64,000 nt of DNA from Rhizobium sp. P40RR-XXII (GTDB taxonomy: Bacteria > Pseudomonadota > Alphaproteobacteria > Rhizobiales > Rhizobiaceae). Below, one piece after another: positions 50,853 to 60,165 of the stretch. Position 1 is the stretch's first letter. Every line of letters begins with the position of its first letter. The position numbers and the translations under genes are program-made. The stretch spans positions 62,001-126,000 of the forward strand of contig NZ_JABAII010000012.1 of NCBI RefSeq assembly GCF_012641405.1. Direction: 5' to 3'. Below the pieces are notes generated by a model that had not been told where the DNA came from, searched no databases, and was given only the letters and a program-made list of their open reading frames with translations.

Positions 50853-51479
50853 TCAATTGTTTGTCTGCGGCGCAGGCGCGTCATCCGACGGCGCGGTATC
50901 GTTCGGCGCGGCGTTTTCGCCACCTCCCTGCTGCTGCTGCTGCTGTTGCTGCTGGTTCGGCGCGATCTTGTTGATGATCTCCGGCGGCAGCATGGCCTGG
51001 ACATTTTCAGGAAGCGCCGACTTCAGCTTTTCGACCATCGAATCCAGGAAGGGCTTGGACTTGGCGTTGTTGACCCAGTCCGGCCGGGCGGCGGGAGCCA
51101 CCAGCCAGTTCCAGAAGGCCACGACGACGACCATTAAGAGCAGGCCGCGGGCCGCGCCGAAGAGGAAGCCGAGCGTCCGGTCGAGCGCGCCGATCCGGCT
51201 GTCGATGATGAAATCGGCAATCCGGATGGTGATGAAGGAAATGATGATCAGCGCCAGCAGGAAGATGACGGCGGCCGAGGCGATCGTCGCGATCTTGGTG
51301 TCGGCCTTGTATTGCAGGGCATAGGGAACGAGCAGCGGATAAAGATAGTAGGCCGCGACTGCGGAACCGCCCCAGCTGACGATCGATAGGATTTCGCGCG
51401 AAAAGCCGCGAACCATGGCCAAAACGGCGGAGAAGAGAAGAACGCCGATAACAATACCGTCGAAAATCGTAATGGGCAT
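50853..51479 (-). CDS. cvpA: CvpA family membrane protein with poly-glutamine tract (208 aa)
   Basis: Four membrane helices: ITIFDGIVIGVLLFSAVLAM, then FSREILSIVSWGGSAVAAYY, the KIATIASAAVIFLLALIIIS segment and LLLMVVVVAFWNWL. The motif GFSREILSIVSW and the GALDRTLGFLFGAARGLLL segment are CvpA marks. The cytoplasmic C-terminus has PNQQQQQQQQQGGG, nine glutamines encoded by CAG/CAA repeats (50928-50954), followed by an Asp/Pro/Ala tail. The function of CvpA in purine or colicin physiology is unclear. It is next to purF. Confidence 0.92.
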   Translation of the reverse strand: MPITIFDGIVIGVLLFSAVLAMVRGFSREILSIVSWGGSAVAAYYLYPLLVPYALQYKADTKIATIASAAVIFLLALIIISFITIRIADFIIDSRIGALDRTLGFLFGAARGLLLMVVVVAFWNWLVAPAARPDWVNNAKSKPFLDSMVEKLKSALPENVQAMLPPEIINKIAPNQQQQQQQQQGGGENAAPNDTAPSDDAPAPQTNN

Positions 51480-51570
51480 CTATAATCCACTTCAAGACTT
51501 GCCAAACCTTATGGTTGGCATCGGCCTCAATCATGAGCCTCTTCCTCGCCAAGAACGGCTGAAGTAAGGC

Positions 51571-52974
51571 TCAGTCTTCGTCTTCCGCGCGCTTGAGCGC
51601 GCCCTTCGATCCAGCAATGCGCGCCACCAGATCCGGCAGGCTGTCGATCTCACTCCAGCGTCCGCCGTTGACCTTCGGCAGGTCGGCGGAAGCGGCAGGC
51701 AGGACGGCCCCGGAAAATCCCAGCTTCTCGGCTTCCTTGAGGCGCTGGGCGGTGTGCGCAACCGGCCGGACGGCGCCCGACAGGCTGACTTCGCCGAAAT
51801 AGACGCAATCGGCGGGCAGGGCAAGACCGGCCAAGGAGGAAACCAGTGCAGAAGCGACGGCAAGGTCCGCCGCCGGCTCGGAAATGCGATAACCGCCGGC
51901 AATATTGAGGTAAACATCGTGCTGGCCGAGGCGCACACCGCAATGCGCTTCCAGAACGGCGAGAATCATCGAGAGGCGTGCCGAATCCCAGCCGACGATA
52001 GCGCGACGCGGCGTGCCGAGCGATGTCGGCGCGACCAGCGCCTGCACTTCGACCAGCACCGGGCGCGTACCCTCGATGCCGGCGAAGACGGCCGCACCCG
52101 GCGATTTTTCGTTGCGTTCTCCAAGGAAGAGTTCGGATGGATTGGGCACGTCGCGCAGGCCGGCGTCGGACATTTCGAATACGCCGATCTCATCGGTCGG
52201 ACCGAAGCGATTCTTCACGGTGCGCAGAATGCGGTAATGATGGCTGCGATCACCCTCGAAATAGAGGACGGCATCGACCATATGCTCGACGACGCGCGGC
52301 CCGGCAATCTGGCCGTCTTTGGTGACGTGGCCGACCAGCACCATCGCAGTACCCGTCTGCTTGGCGAAGCGGATCATCGCCTGGACGCCGGTGCGCACCT
52401 GCGTAACGGTGCCGGGCGCGGATTCGGCAAGCTCGCTCCACAGCGTCTGGATGGAATCGATGATGACGAGATCCGGCCGCTTGCCTTCCGCGAGCGTCGC
52501 CAGGATGTCCTCGACATTGGTTTCGGCCGCCAGCAGCACTTCGGTATCAGCCGCCTTCAGCCGCTGGGCGCGCAGGCGAACCTGTGCCACGGCTTCTTCG
52601 CCCGATACGTAAACGACCTTGTGTCCCTGCCGGGCGAGCGCTGCAGCCGCCTGCATCAGCAGCGTCGATTTGCCGATGCCGGGATCACCGCCGACGAGAA
52701 CGGCCGAGCCGCGCACGAAACCGCCGCCGGTGGCGCGGTCGAGTTCGGATATGCCGGTATGGATGCGCGGCGCTTCCTCGATCTCGCCGGAAAGCGTCGT
52801 CAGCGTGACAGGCTTGCCCTTCCTCGGCGTCTTGGCCGGGCCGCCGCCGATCCCACCCAACGGATCTTCCTCGACGATGGTATTCCATGCGCCGCAGCTG
52901 TCGCACTTGCCGGCCCAGCGATTGTGGACCGTGCCGCAGTTCTGGCAAATGAATTGTGTGCGGGCTTTAGCCAT
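51571..52974 (-). CDS. radA: DNA repair protein RadA (467 aa)
   Basis: RadA is a RecA-related branch-migration ATPase. It has the zinc finger CQNCGTVHNRWAGKCDSCGAW (split: Cys10, 13, 24, 27), Walker A GGDPGIGKST (about residues 98-107), the RadA-specific KNRFG in TVKNRFGPTDEIGVF, and the C-terminal Lon-like domain (AVLEAHCGVRLGQHDVYLNI). Length matches. It acts in homologous recombination. It is divergent from the LysE gene and upstream of cvpA, with a 91-base gap. Confidence 0.96.
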   Translation of the reverse strand: MAKARTQFICQNCGTVHNRWAGKCDSCGAWNTIVEEDPLGGIGGGPAKTPRKGKPVTLTTLSGEIEEAPRIHTGISELDRATGGGFVRGSAVLVGGDPGIGKSTLLMQAAAALARQGHKVVYVSGEEAVAQVRLRAQRLKAADTEVLLAAETNVEDILATLAEGKRPDLVIIDSIQTLWSELAESAPGTVTQVRTGVQAMIRFAKQTGTAMVLVGHVTKDGQIAGPRVVEHMVDAVLYFEGDRSHHYRILRTVKNRFGPTDEIGVFEMSDAGLRDVPNPSELFLGERNEKSPGAAVFAGIEGTRPVLVEVQALVAPTSLGTPRRAIVGWDSARLSMILAVLEAHCGVRLGQHDVYLNIAGGYRISEPAADLAVASALVSSLAGLALPADCVYFGEVSLSGAVRPVAHTAQRLKEAEKLGFSGAVLPAASADLPKVNGGRWSEIDSLPDLVARIAGSKGALKRAEDED

Positions 52975-53129
52975 CGGATGCTGTTCTCAAACTTCGAATG
53001 CTTCGCTTTTTCGCGACGAATCGCGATCGGCTGTCAGATAATGTCTTTCCCGGCCTATCAAAACTAATGATTTCCGTATCAACGATGATCGTGTCAGCTT
53101 TTATGCCGGGTTTTTATGGATGATCACCG

Positions 53130-53765
53130 ATGTTCGACTATACGCTTGCTCACTGGATCGCGTTTCTGACTGCCGCAACGCTCCTTAACCTGTCGCCGGG
53201 GCCGGATATCGCCTTCATTCTCGGTCATACGATCAGAAGCGGCATGCGCTCGGGCTTTGCGGCTCTGTTTGGGATCTGGAGCGGCGCGTGCTTGCATGTG
53301 CTGATGGCCGCCGCCGGCCTGTCGGCGATCCTGGCCGCTTCCGCGCTGGCTTTCTCGACGGTCAAATGGATCGGTGCGGCCTATCTGATCTGGCTCGGCA
53401 TCCAGGCGCTGCGCTCGAAGGGCGAGGGAGCCTGGATCAAGGAAGCGGGCAAGGCCTTGTCCTTTAGCCGCATCTATCGGCAAGGCATCATGGTCTCGCT
53501 GCTCAACCCGAAGGTCGCTATCTTTTTCCTGGCCTTCCTGCCGCAATTCGTCGTCGAAGGCGCCGGTCCGGTCTGGGCGCAGCTTTTGCTGCATGGCAGC
53601 CTCATCATCGTCGTCGCCGCCTTCATCGAACCGCCGCTCATCCTGCTCGGCGGTCGTCTGAGCGAGGCTCTCCGGCGCAATCGCAGCCTCGGCCTATGGC
53701 TCGACCGCGGTCTCGGCACGCTGTTCGTGGCGCTTGGGATTAGGCTCGCAATCGGTGTTCGCTGA
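53130..53765 (+). CDS. LysE family translocator (211 aa)
   Basis: Six hydrophobic segments with the family start FLTAATLLNLSPGPDIAFIL (NxxPGPD motif), the GFAALFGIWSGACLHVLMAA segment and GIMVSLLNPKVAIFFLAFLP (LLNPK) are LysE/RhtB hallmarks. It exports amino acids or homoserine-lactone-like compounds across the inner membrane; the substrate is unknown. It is on the plus strand, placed between alr and radA which are both minus, with a 2-base gap to the convergent alr stop. Confidence 0.92.
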   Translation: MFDYTLAHWIAFLTAATLLNLSPGPDIAFILGHTIRSGMRSGFAALFGIWSGACLHVLMAAAGLSAILAASALAFSTVKWIGAAYLIWLGIQALRSKGEGAWIKEAGKALSFSRIYRQGIMVSLLNPKVAIFFLAFLPQFVVEGAGPVWAQLLLHGSLIIVVAAFIEPPLILLGGRLSEALRRNRSLGLWLDRGLGTLFVALGIRLAIGVR

Positions 53766-53767
53766 GG

Positions 53768-54931
53768 CTATTCCTCGGTCTCTTCCGAGATATACCGCCG
53801 CTCGTGCCGCAGCCCCATGCTCGTCAGCATCTCGTAACCGATCGTGCCTGCCGCCTTTGCGGCCTCGTCGACCGAGATGTTGCTGCCGAAGAGCTCGACA
53901 TAGTCGCCGGCTCTGGCCAGGTTTTCCGGCAGGTCGGTGATGTCGAAGATGGTGAGGTCCATGGTGATGCGGCCGGCAACGGGCACCTTGTGACCGGCAA
54001 TGAAGCCATGACCGCCGGCAATGCCGGTCTGGCGCAGCGGAACGCCGCCGCTCGACTGGCTGCGCATGTAGCCGTCGGCATAGCCTGCCGAGACGATCGC
54101 CAGCCGGCTGTCGCGGGTCAATTGAAGCGCGCGGCCGTACCCCACGGTTTCGCCTGATTTGACCGAGCGGGTCTGGATGATCCGCGCCTCCGCCGTCGCA
54201 ACCGGACGCATCGGATTGGCCAGGCCTGGGACCGCCTCGCCGCCATAGGTGGCGATGCCGGGGCGAGTGAGATCGAAATGATAGTCCGATCCGAGAAAAA
54301 TGCCGGCCGAATTGGCGAGGCTCGCTTCGATGCCTTCGAAAGCGGCGCTGACCTTGCGGAAGGCCTCGAGCTGCTGCCTGTTCATCGCATTGGAGGGATC
54401 GTCGCCACAGGCAAGATGGCTCATGACGAGAACCGGCGCAAAGCTTGCCGGACGAGAGACGTCATCGGCAAGCGCGATTGCATCGTCCATCGGCAGGCCG
54501 AGCCTATTGAAGCCCGTATCGACCTGCAGGGCGCAAGGATAGTCGCCATGTTCCGCCAGAACCGACATCCAGAAGGTCAGTTGTTCCTCCGAAGCGATGA
54601 CGGGCACGAGGTCGTTTTCGAAGAACCGCCGCTCCATGCCCGGCCAGATGCCGCTCAGCACGAAGATGCGCGCTTCCGGAGCATAGAGCCGCAATGTCGC
54701 GCCTTCGTCGGCGGTGGCGACAAAGAAATCGCGCGCGCCGGCAGCGTAAAGCGTTTCGCCGACATCCTCGATCCCCAGCCCGTATGCATCGGCCTTGACG
54801 ACGGCTGACGTGCGCGCCTTCCCCGAGCGGCGGGCCAACTCGCGCCAGTTTTCGACGAGTGCGCCGAGATCGACCGTCAGCCGCAGGCCGGCGAAAGCAA
54901 AAGCATCATCGTCATTGAAAATATCTGTCAT
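53768..54931 (-). CDS. alr: Alanine racemase (387 aa)
   Basis: Alr converts L- to D-alanine for peptidoglycan. The PLP lysine is Lys46 in AVVKADAYGLG. The second catalytic tyrosine lies in the EARIIQTRSVKSGETVGYGR segment and the C-terminal beta domain shows GRITMDLTIFDITDL. Length is usual. It follows dnaB on the same strand, with a dnaB terminator between (54992-55033), so it has its own promoter or read-through. Rhizobia may also carry a catabolic dadX; the housekeeping order supports alr here. Confidence 0.95.
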   Translation of the reverse strand: MTDIFNDDDAFAFAGLRLTVDLGALVENWRELARRSGKARTSAVVKADAYGLGIEDVGETLYAAGARDFFVATADEGATLRLYAPEARIFVLSGIWPGMERRFFENDLVPVIASEEQLTFWMSVLAEHGDYPCALQVDTGFNRLGLPMDDAIALADDVSRPASFAPVLVMSHLACGDDPSNAMNRQQLEAFRKVSAAFEGIEASLANSAGIFLGSDYHFDLTRPGIATYGGEAVPGLANPMRPVATAEARIIQTRSVKSGETVGYGRALQLTRDSRLAIVSAGYADGYMRSQSSGGVPLRQTGIAGGHGFIAGHKVPVAGRITMDLTIFDITDLPENLARAGDYVELFGSNISVDEAAKAAGTIGYEMLTSMGLRHERRYISEETEE

Positions 54932-54991
54932 GGAGCCGCCTGAACAAGGAAATGGCCGGAGGTGATTTTGCTCCGGCCAGGATACTGGTCA

Positions 54992-55033
54992 TCGATGAAA
55001 AGAAAAAGTGCTGCGGCGCACATGTGCGCCGCA
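54992..55033 (-). terminator. Terminator of dnaB
   Basis: A perfect 22-base palindrome (55012-55033, TGCGGCGCACA with TGTGCGCCGCA) starts 11 bases past the dnaB stop and is followed on the minus strand by GCACTTTTTCTTTTC. A further 8-bp hairpin stands at 54953-54979 (TGGCCGGA with TCCGGCCA), nearer to alr. Confidence 0.87.
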
Positions 55034-55044
55034 AAGCGCGGTCG

Positions 55045-56541
55045 TCAGTGTTCCTCATACTGAATGAAGGAGGAATCGGCGAGATCGGCAAAGCGGGTGA
55101 ATTCCGACTGGAAGGCGAGGCGCACCGTGCCCGTCGGTCCGTGGCGCTGCTTGGCGATGATGACGTCGGCCGTGCCCTTCACGCGCTCGAACTGTGCTTC
55201 CCATTCCGCATATTTCGGATCGTTCACATCGCGTGGTTCGGCGTTCTTCACATAGTATTCCTCGCGGAACACGAAGAGCACCACGTCGGCGTCCTGCTCG
55301 ATCGAGCCGGATTCACGCAGATCGGAGAGCTGCGGCCGCTTGTCTTCGCGGCTTTCGACGGCACGCGAGAGCTGGGAGAGCGCAACGATCGGAACGTTGA
55401 GCTCCTTGCCGAGGGCTTTCAGGCCCGTGGTGATTTCGGTGATTTCCTGAACGCGGTTTTCCCCGGCCTTCTTGGAGCCGGTCATCAGCTGGACGTAGTC
55501 GACGACGAGAACGTCGAGGCCGCGCTGGCGCTTGAGTCGGCGGGCGCGGGCGGCAAGCTGGGCGATGGAGATACCACCGGTCTGGTCGATATAGAGCGGC
55601 ACCTTCTGCATCATCATCGAGCATGCCACCAGCTTCTCGAAATCGGCGTCGTTGATGTCGCCGCGGCGGATCTTTGACGAGGAGACTTCCGTCTGCTCCG
55701 AGATGATACGGGTCGCGAGCTGTTCGGACGACATTTCCAGCGAGTAGAAGCCGACGACGCCGCCGTTCTTTGCCTTGGTGGAACCGTCCGCCTGAACCTC
55801 GCCTTCGAAGGAGGCGGCGATATTGTAGGCGATGTTGGTGGCAAGCGAGGTCTTGCCCATGCCGGGGCGGCCGGCAAGGATGATCAAGTCGGAGCGCTGC
55901 AGGCCGCCCATCTTGCTGTCGAGCGAATGGATGCCCGTGGATATGCCCGAAAGACCGCCGTCGCGCTCCTTGGCAACGGCCGCCATGTCGATCGCGAGCG
56001 CGACGGCATCGTTGAACGCCTGGAAACCGCCATCGTAGCGGCCGTTTTCAGCGAGTTCGAACAATCGGCGCTCGGTATCCTCGATCTGCGTCTGCGGCGG
56101 CATGTCGAGCGGCGCGTCGTAGGCGATATTGACCATGTCTTCGCCGATGGTGATCAGCGCCCGGCGCAGCGCCAGGTCGTAGATGGCCCGGCCGTAGTCC
56201 TCCGCATTGATGATCGACACGGCTTCGACGGCGAGACGTGCAAGATATTGGGCGACCGTCATGTCGCCGACCTTTTCCTCCGCCGGCAGGAAGTTCTTGA
56301 TGGTGACCGGGTTGGCGGTCTTGCCCATGCGGATGATGTCGCCGGCGACCTCGAAGATCTTCCGGTGCAGCGGCTCGTAAAGATGAATGGGCTTGAGGAA
56401 GTCGGAGACGCGGTAATAGGCATCGTTATTGACGAGGATGGCGCCGAGAAGAGCCTGTTCCGCTTCGATATTGTTGGGCGCTTCGCGATAGTGCTGTTCG
56501 GCGGGAGCAATGGCGGCGAGCTTGCGCGCAGCTTCGTTCAT
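55045..56541 (-). CDS. dnaB: Replicative DNA helicase DnaB (498 aa)
   Basis: DnaB unwinds DNA at the replication fork. The N-terminal collar (PNNIEAEQALLGAILVNNDA) precedes the RecA-like motor: Walker A GRPGMGKTS, GFYSLEMSSEQLATR, Walker B VLVVDYVQLM, and QLSRAVESREDKRPQLSDLR with the arginine finger region. No intein is present. The C-terminal end is QYEEH. It follows rplI in the chromosomal order with an efflux cassette inserted on the opposite strand. Confidence 0.96.
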   Translation of the reverse strand: MNEAARKLAAIAPAEQHYREAPNNIEAEQALLGAILVNNDAYYRVSDFLKPIHLYEPLHRKIFEVAGDIIRMGKTANPVTIKNFLPAEEKVGDMTVAQYLARLAVEAVSIINAEDYGRAIYDLALRRALITIGEDMVNIAYDAPLDMPPQTQIEDTERRLFELAENGRYDGGFQAFNDAVALAIDMAAVAKERDGGLSGISTGIHSLDSKMGGLQRSDLIILAGRPGMGKTSLATNIAYNIAASFEGEVQADGSTKAKNGGVVGFYSLEMSSEQLATRIISEQTEVSSSKIRRGDINDADFEKLVACSMMMQKVPLYIDQTGGISIAQLAARARRLKRQRGLDVLVVDYVQLMTGSKKAGENRVQEITEITTGLKALGKELNVPIVALSQLSRAVESREDKRPQLSDLRESGSIEQDADVVLFVFREEYYVKNAEPRDVNDPKYAEWEAQFERVKGTADVIIAKQRHGPTGTVRLAFQSEFTRFADLADSSFIQYEEH

Positions 56542-56890
56542 TTTCCATCTCTTCGTACTTTAGGGTGTCGACTGGTTTGCGACGATCCGATGTCATGGTC
56601 AACCAAGCAAATGCGCAGGGCAGGGCGAACGGAATAAATCGGCCTTGGCTATCAACATTGTTCCACTCGTCCACAGGGACAAGTTTCCGCCACTTAAAAA
56701 ATCCCTTGTCGCCACTTTGCAACGCAAAGATCGACACACGAATCACGTAGCAAACTATCTGTGGGGAATATTTTAGCCGGGTCTTTCGCCGTGTACATCA
56801 ATTGTTGCGGCTATCATGCTTGAAAAGCTACGGAAATCCGGTTATTCCCTATTAATTAGGGTAGGATGCTAATAGTATAAAGTTGCAATA
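56542..56890. promoter_or_regulatory. Divergent region between dnaB and the marR-type gene, with candidate operator
   Basis: These 349 bases hold no gene and must contain the promoters of dnaB (minus) and of the marR-emr cassette (plus). The half next to the marR gene is AT-rich. An imperfect inverted repeat CCCTA-TTAAT-TAGGG (56847-56861) lies 30 bases before the marR start, well placed for autoregulation by a MarR dimer. The operator role is inference. Confidence 0.5.
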
Positions 56891-57334
56891 ATGTCCGGTG
56901 CGCCATCAAGACAAGAGTTTTTCGACGACCTTTCTGCATTCAATCGCAAGCTGAGGGCGGCCTTTGACGCGCTCGTTCGCGAACACGGCATGACTCTTTC
57001 CCGCGCCAGGGTTTTTCGCAAACTCTCCCGTCGGGACGGCATCAACCAACGGGAACTCGCCGACGAACTGGAGCTTGAAACGCCGACGCTCGTGCGCATC
57101 CTCGATGCTATGGAGGCGCAGAACTTCATCGAGCGCCGTGCCGCCCTGGCGGATCGCCGCGCCAAGCAGATCTTCATGACCGAAGCTGGAAAACTCGTCG
57201 CCGCCGAGGTCGAGGCCCTTGCCACCGGCGTGCGCGCGGATATCTTGGAAGGCATTTCGGACGAGGATGTCGGCGTGGCGCTCAAGGTTGTCCGCGCCAT
57301 GACGGCGAACCTCCAGAATGTGGGCAAATCATGA
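56891..57334 (+). CDS. MarR family transcription regulator (147 aa)
   Basis: Winged-helix MarR fold: LSRARVFRKLSRRDGINQRE leads into LADELELETPTLVRILDAME (recognition helix) and ERRAALADRRAKQIFMTEAG (wing, with the D-R-R-A-K pattern). It has no obvious redox cysteine. It probably represses the efflux genes that follow 8 bases downstream, being released by a small ligand, as is common for MarR-emr pairs. This is context inference. ATG 56891 has no strong Shine-Dalgarno sequence. Confidence 0.9.
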   Translation: MSGAPSRQEFFDDLSAFNRKLRAAFDALVREHGMTLSRARVFRKLSRRDGINQRELADELELETPTLVRILDAMEAQNFIERRAALADRRAKQIFMTEAGKLVAAEVEALATGVRADILEGISDEDVGVALKVVRAMTANLQNVGKS

Positions 57335-57342
57335 GGTAGTGC

Positions 57343-58989
57343 ATGAGCGGTGATCCGGGCCTGGTCGCCAACGCGGAAGCCAACGCCGTCCCACCCGCTC
57401 CACCGCCTATGCCGGGCTGGAAAGTGCCGCTCTATATTGCGGCATCCGTCATGTTCTTTCTGACCCAGGGCCTGGGTCTCAATCTCGCTTTCGCCAATCT
57501 GACCCAGATCCAGGGAACCATCGCGGCAACGACCACCGAATCCGCATGGCTTTCCGCCGCCTATATGGCGCCCAATGTCAGCCTCGCCATCGCGCTCGTA
57601 AAGATCCGCCTGCAATACGGCGTGCGCAATTTCGCCGAGGTCAGCATTCTCGGCTTCGTGCTTGCCTCGCTGCTCAATCTTTTCGTTTCCGACCTGCATT
57701 CGGCGATCGTCGTCCGGTTCCTCAGCGGCATCGCCGCAGCGCCGCTTTCGACGCTGGGCTTCCTCTACATGCTGGAGGCCTTCGAGCCGGCGAAGAAGAT
57801 GACGATCGGCGTCAGCCTGGCGATGATGAATACGCTGCTTGCCGCTCCCATCACCCGCCTCGTCTCGCCTTCGCTGCTGGATTACGGCGAATGGCGCGGC
57901 CTCTATACGCTTGAGATGGCGCTGGCGCTGCTCGTCATGCCGATCATCTATCTCTTGCCGCTTACGCCGCCGCCGCGCGTCAAGGTCATCGTCTTAGGCG
58001 ATATCTTCAGCTACCTGCTTGTCGCGATCGGCTTCGGCTGCCTGGCGGTCGCCCTATCGGTCGGGCGCCTCTACTGGTGGCTGGAAGTGCCGTGGCTGGG
58101 GGTCGTATTGGCGATTGCCGTCGCGTCCCTGACCGTCGCCATCGTCGTCGAGCTGAGGCGATCGACGCCGCTGATCGACGTTCGCTGGCTGCTCCGCCCG
58201 GAAATTCTGCACCTGACGGCGATCCTTCTGATCTTCCGCCTCATCGCCGCCGAGCAGACCTCGGTCATCATGACCTTTTATCAGAACGCCGTCGGACTGC
58301 TCTACGATCAGCTCGCAACGCTCTACTGGATCATTCTGGCCTTCTCCATCATCGGCGGCCTCATCTGTACGGTATTCATGAGTTATGGCTTCAGCTGGCA
58401 GATCCAGTTCGTCGCGCTCATACTGATGGGAACCGGGGCGCTGATGGATTCGCAGGTGACGAACCTTACCCGACCGGAACAGATGTATCTCAGCCAGGCG
58501 CTGATGGCGGGCGGCGCGGCCCTGTTCCTGCCGCCTTCCATGTCTCAGGGTTTCAAGGCGGCCATAACCAAAGGGCCGCCTTATCTGGTGACCTTCTTTG
58601 TCGTCTTCACCTTCACGCAGAGTGTCGGCGGTCTCATCGGCTCGGCCTTCTACGGCACGCTGATCACCATTCGCGAGAAGTTCCATTCGGCCGTTCTGAC
58701 CGAACGTGTGCTGCTGACCGATCCGCATGTAGCTGATCGCGTCAGCCGGCTTTCGTCTTCCTATGGCAAGGTGATCGGGGATAGCGCGCTCCTGAAGGGG
58801 GAAGGGCTGGCGCTGCTCGGCGCCCAGGTGAGCCGCGAGGCTAATATGCTCGCCTATGGAGATGCCTTCTTCCTTGCCGCCGTAATCGCCTTCCTGTCGC
58901 TTGCCGGCCTCTCAATCCATGTCTTCTTCCGCTTCATCAGGGCTCGCCTGGCCGACGATCGGGCTGAGGTCGTGACATCTAACTCATGA
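57343..58989 (+). CDS. DHA2-type MFS efflux transporter, EmrB-like (548 aa)
   Basis: About fourteen hydrophobic helices (from VPLYIAASVMFFLTQGLGLN) fit the 14-helix DHA2 family. The start of the second helix has TTESAWLSAAYMAPNVSLAI, and the conserved region with FLSGIAAAPLSTLGFLYML matches motif C-like positions loosely. With a MarR gene before and a HlyD-type gene after, it is the inner-membrane part of a tripartite drug pump (EmrAB type). The outer-membrane TolC partner is not in the window. The substrate is unknown. Confidence 0.88.
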   Translation: MSGDPGLVANAEANAVPPAPPPMPGWKVPLYIAASVMFFLTQGLGLNLAFANLTQIQGTIAATTTESAWLSAAYMAPNVSLAIALVKIRLQYGVRNFAEVSILGFVLASLLNLFVSDLHSAIVVRFLSGIAAAPLSTLGFLYMLEAFEPAKKMTIGVSLAMMNTLLAAPITRLVSPSLLDYGEWRGLYTLEMALALLVMPIIYLLPLTPPPRVKVIVLGDIFSYLLVAIGFGCLAVALSVGRLYWWLEVPWLGVVLAIAVASLTVAIVVELRRSTPLIDVRWLLRPEILHLTAILLIFRLIAAEQTSVIMTFYQNAVGLLYDQLATLYWIILAFSIIGGLICTVFMSYGFSWQIQFVALILMGTGALMDSQVTNLTRPEQMYLSQALMAGGAALFLPPSMSQGFKAAITKGPPYLVTFFVVFTFTQSVGGLIGSAFYGTLITIREKFHSAVLTERVLLTDPHVADRVSRLSSSYGKVIGDSALLKGEGLALLGAQVSREANMLAYGDAFFLAAVIAFLSLAGLSIHVFFRFIRARLADDRAEVVTSNS

Positions 58990-59006
58990 GGATATGAAAT
59001 AGCTCC

Positions 59007-60074
59007 ATGTCGAGGCTCGTTCGCTCCCCCATCGAAGTCATCGCGGTTCTCGCCGGCATCGGCGGCGTCATGCTGGTGCTCTATGCCTGGCATCTGCCGC
59101 CATTCAAAACCTCCGTCGAAACCACCGACGACGCCTATGTCAAAGGCTATGTCACGACGATCAGCCCCCAGGTCAGCGGCTATGTCACCGACGTGCCGAT
59201 CAAGGACTACAAGCTCGTCAAGGAGGGCGACGTGCTCGCCCAGATCGACGATCGCATCTACAAGCAGAAGGTGGCGCAGGCGCACGCGACACTTGCCGGA
59301 CAGAAGGCGGCGCTCGCCAATTCGCAGCAGCAGGAGCAGGCGGCGAAGGCCGGCATCGTTTCAAGCCAGGCGCAGATCGATAGCGCCAATGCAGCGCTCA
59401 AGCGCGCCCAGCTTGCCGCCGATCGCGTGACGACGCTGGTCGCCAGGGGCGTATCGACGACAAGTGATTCCGAACAGGCCCAGGCGACGCTGCAGCAGGC
59501 CCAGGCCGCGCTGAACCAGGCGAAGGCAGCCCTTGATGTATCCCAGCAGAACCTGACGACCATCATTGTCAACCGTGCATCGCTCGAAGCCGGTGTCAGC
59601 GGGGCTGAGGCTGCCGTGCAGCTTGCCGATATCGATCTGGACAATACGACGATCAGGGCGCCGCAGGATGGCCGTGTCGGCGAAGTCGGTGTGCGCCTCG
59701 GCCAATATGTGACCCCCGGTACACAGCTCATGGGGCTGGTGCCGAAGGATGTCTGGGTCATCGCCAATTTCAAGGAGACGCAGCTCGACGGCATGAAGCT
59801 CGATCAGCCCGCCACCATCGCTGTCGATGCGCTCGGTCATCGCCAGATCAACGGCCGCATCCAGCGCTTCTCTCCGGCGGCGGGTTCCGAATTCGCCGTC
59901 ATCAGGCCAGACAACGCCACGGGCAATTTTACCAAGGTTGCCCAGCGTATCGGGGTCAGGATCAAGATCGAAGACGGCCAATCCCTGACGGATAATCTGG
60001 CGCCCGGCATGTCCGTCGTCGTCTCGATCGACAAGGAGTCGGCTCCATTGCCGGAGCCCAAGACCAGCGATTGA
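59007..60074 (+). CDS. HlyD/EmrA-type membrane-fusion protein (355 aa)
   Basis: One N-terminal membrane helix (VIAVLAGIGGVMLVLYAWHL) precedes the lipoyl-like half TTDDAYVKGYVTTISPQVSG, a long coiled coil (QQAQAALNQAKAALDVSQQN) and the second lipoyl half DNTTIRAPQDGRVGEVGVRL. The final beta-barrel region contains FKETQLDGMKLDQPATIAVD. This is the EmrA order. It would link the MFS pump to an outer-membrane channel. It lies 17 bases after the MFS gene and ends before a bidirectional terminator. Confidence 0.91.
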   Translation: MSRLVRSPIEVIAVLAGIGGVMLVLYAWHLPPFKTSVETTDDAYVKGYVTTISPQVSGYVTDVPIKDYKLVKEGDVLAQIDDRIYKQKVAQAHATLAGQKAALANSQQQEQAAKAGIVSSQAQIDSANAALKRAQLAADRVTTLVARGVSTTSDSEQAQATLQQAQAALNQAKAALDVSQQNLTTIIVNRASLEAGVSGAEAAVQLADIDLDNTTIRAPQDGRVGEVGVRLGQYVTPGTQLMGLVPKDVWVIANFKETQLDGMKLDQPATIAVDALGHRQINGRIQRFSPAAGSEFAVIRPDNATGNFTKVAQRIGVRIKIEDGQSLTDNLAPGMSVVVSIDKESAPLPEPKTSD

Positions 60075-60102
60075 TCGAAAGGTGCGCTTTGTCCTTTCAA
60101 AC

Positions 60103-60131
60103 AAAAAAAAACCTGGGCCGAAAGACCCAGG
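60103..60131. terminator. Bidirectional terminator between the emrA-like gene and rplI
   Basis: CCTGGG (60112-60117) pairs with CCCAGG (60126-60131) around an 8-base loop. A run of nine A (60103-60111) precedes it, giving a T9 tail on the minus strand (end of rplI transcript), and CTTCTTCATT follows on the plus strand. Confidence 0.88.
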
Positions 60132-60165
60132 CTTCTTCATTCGCAATCCTGCGAAGGCTTGAAGA

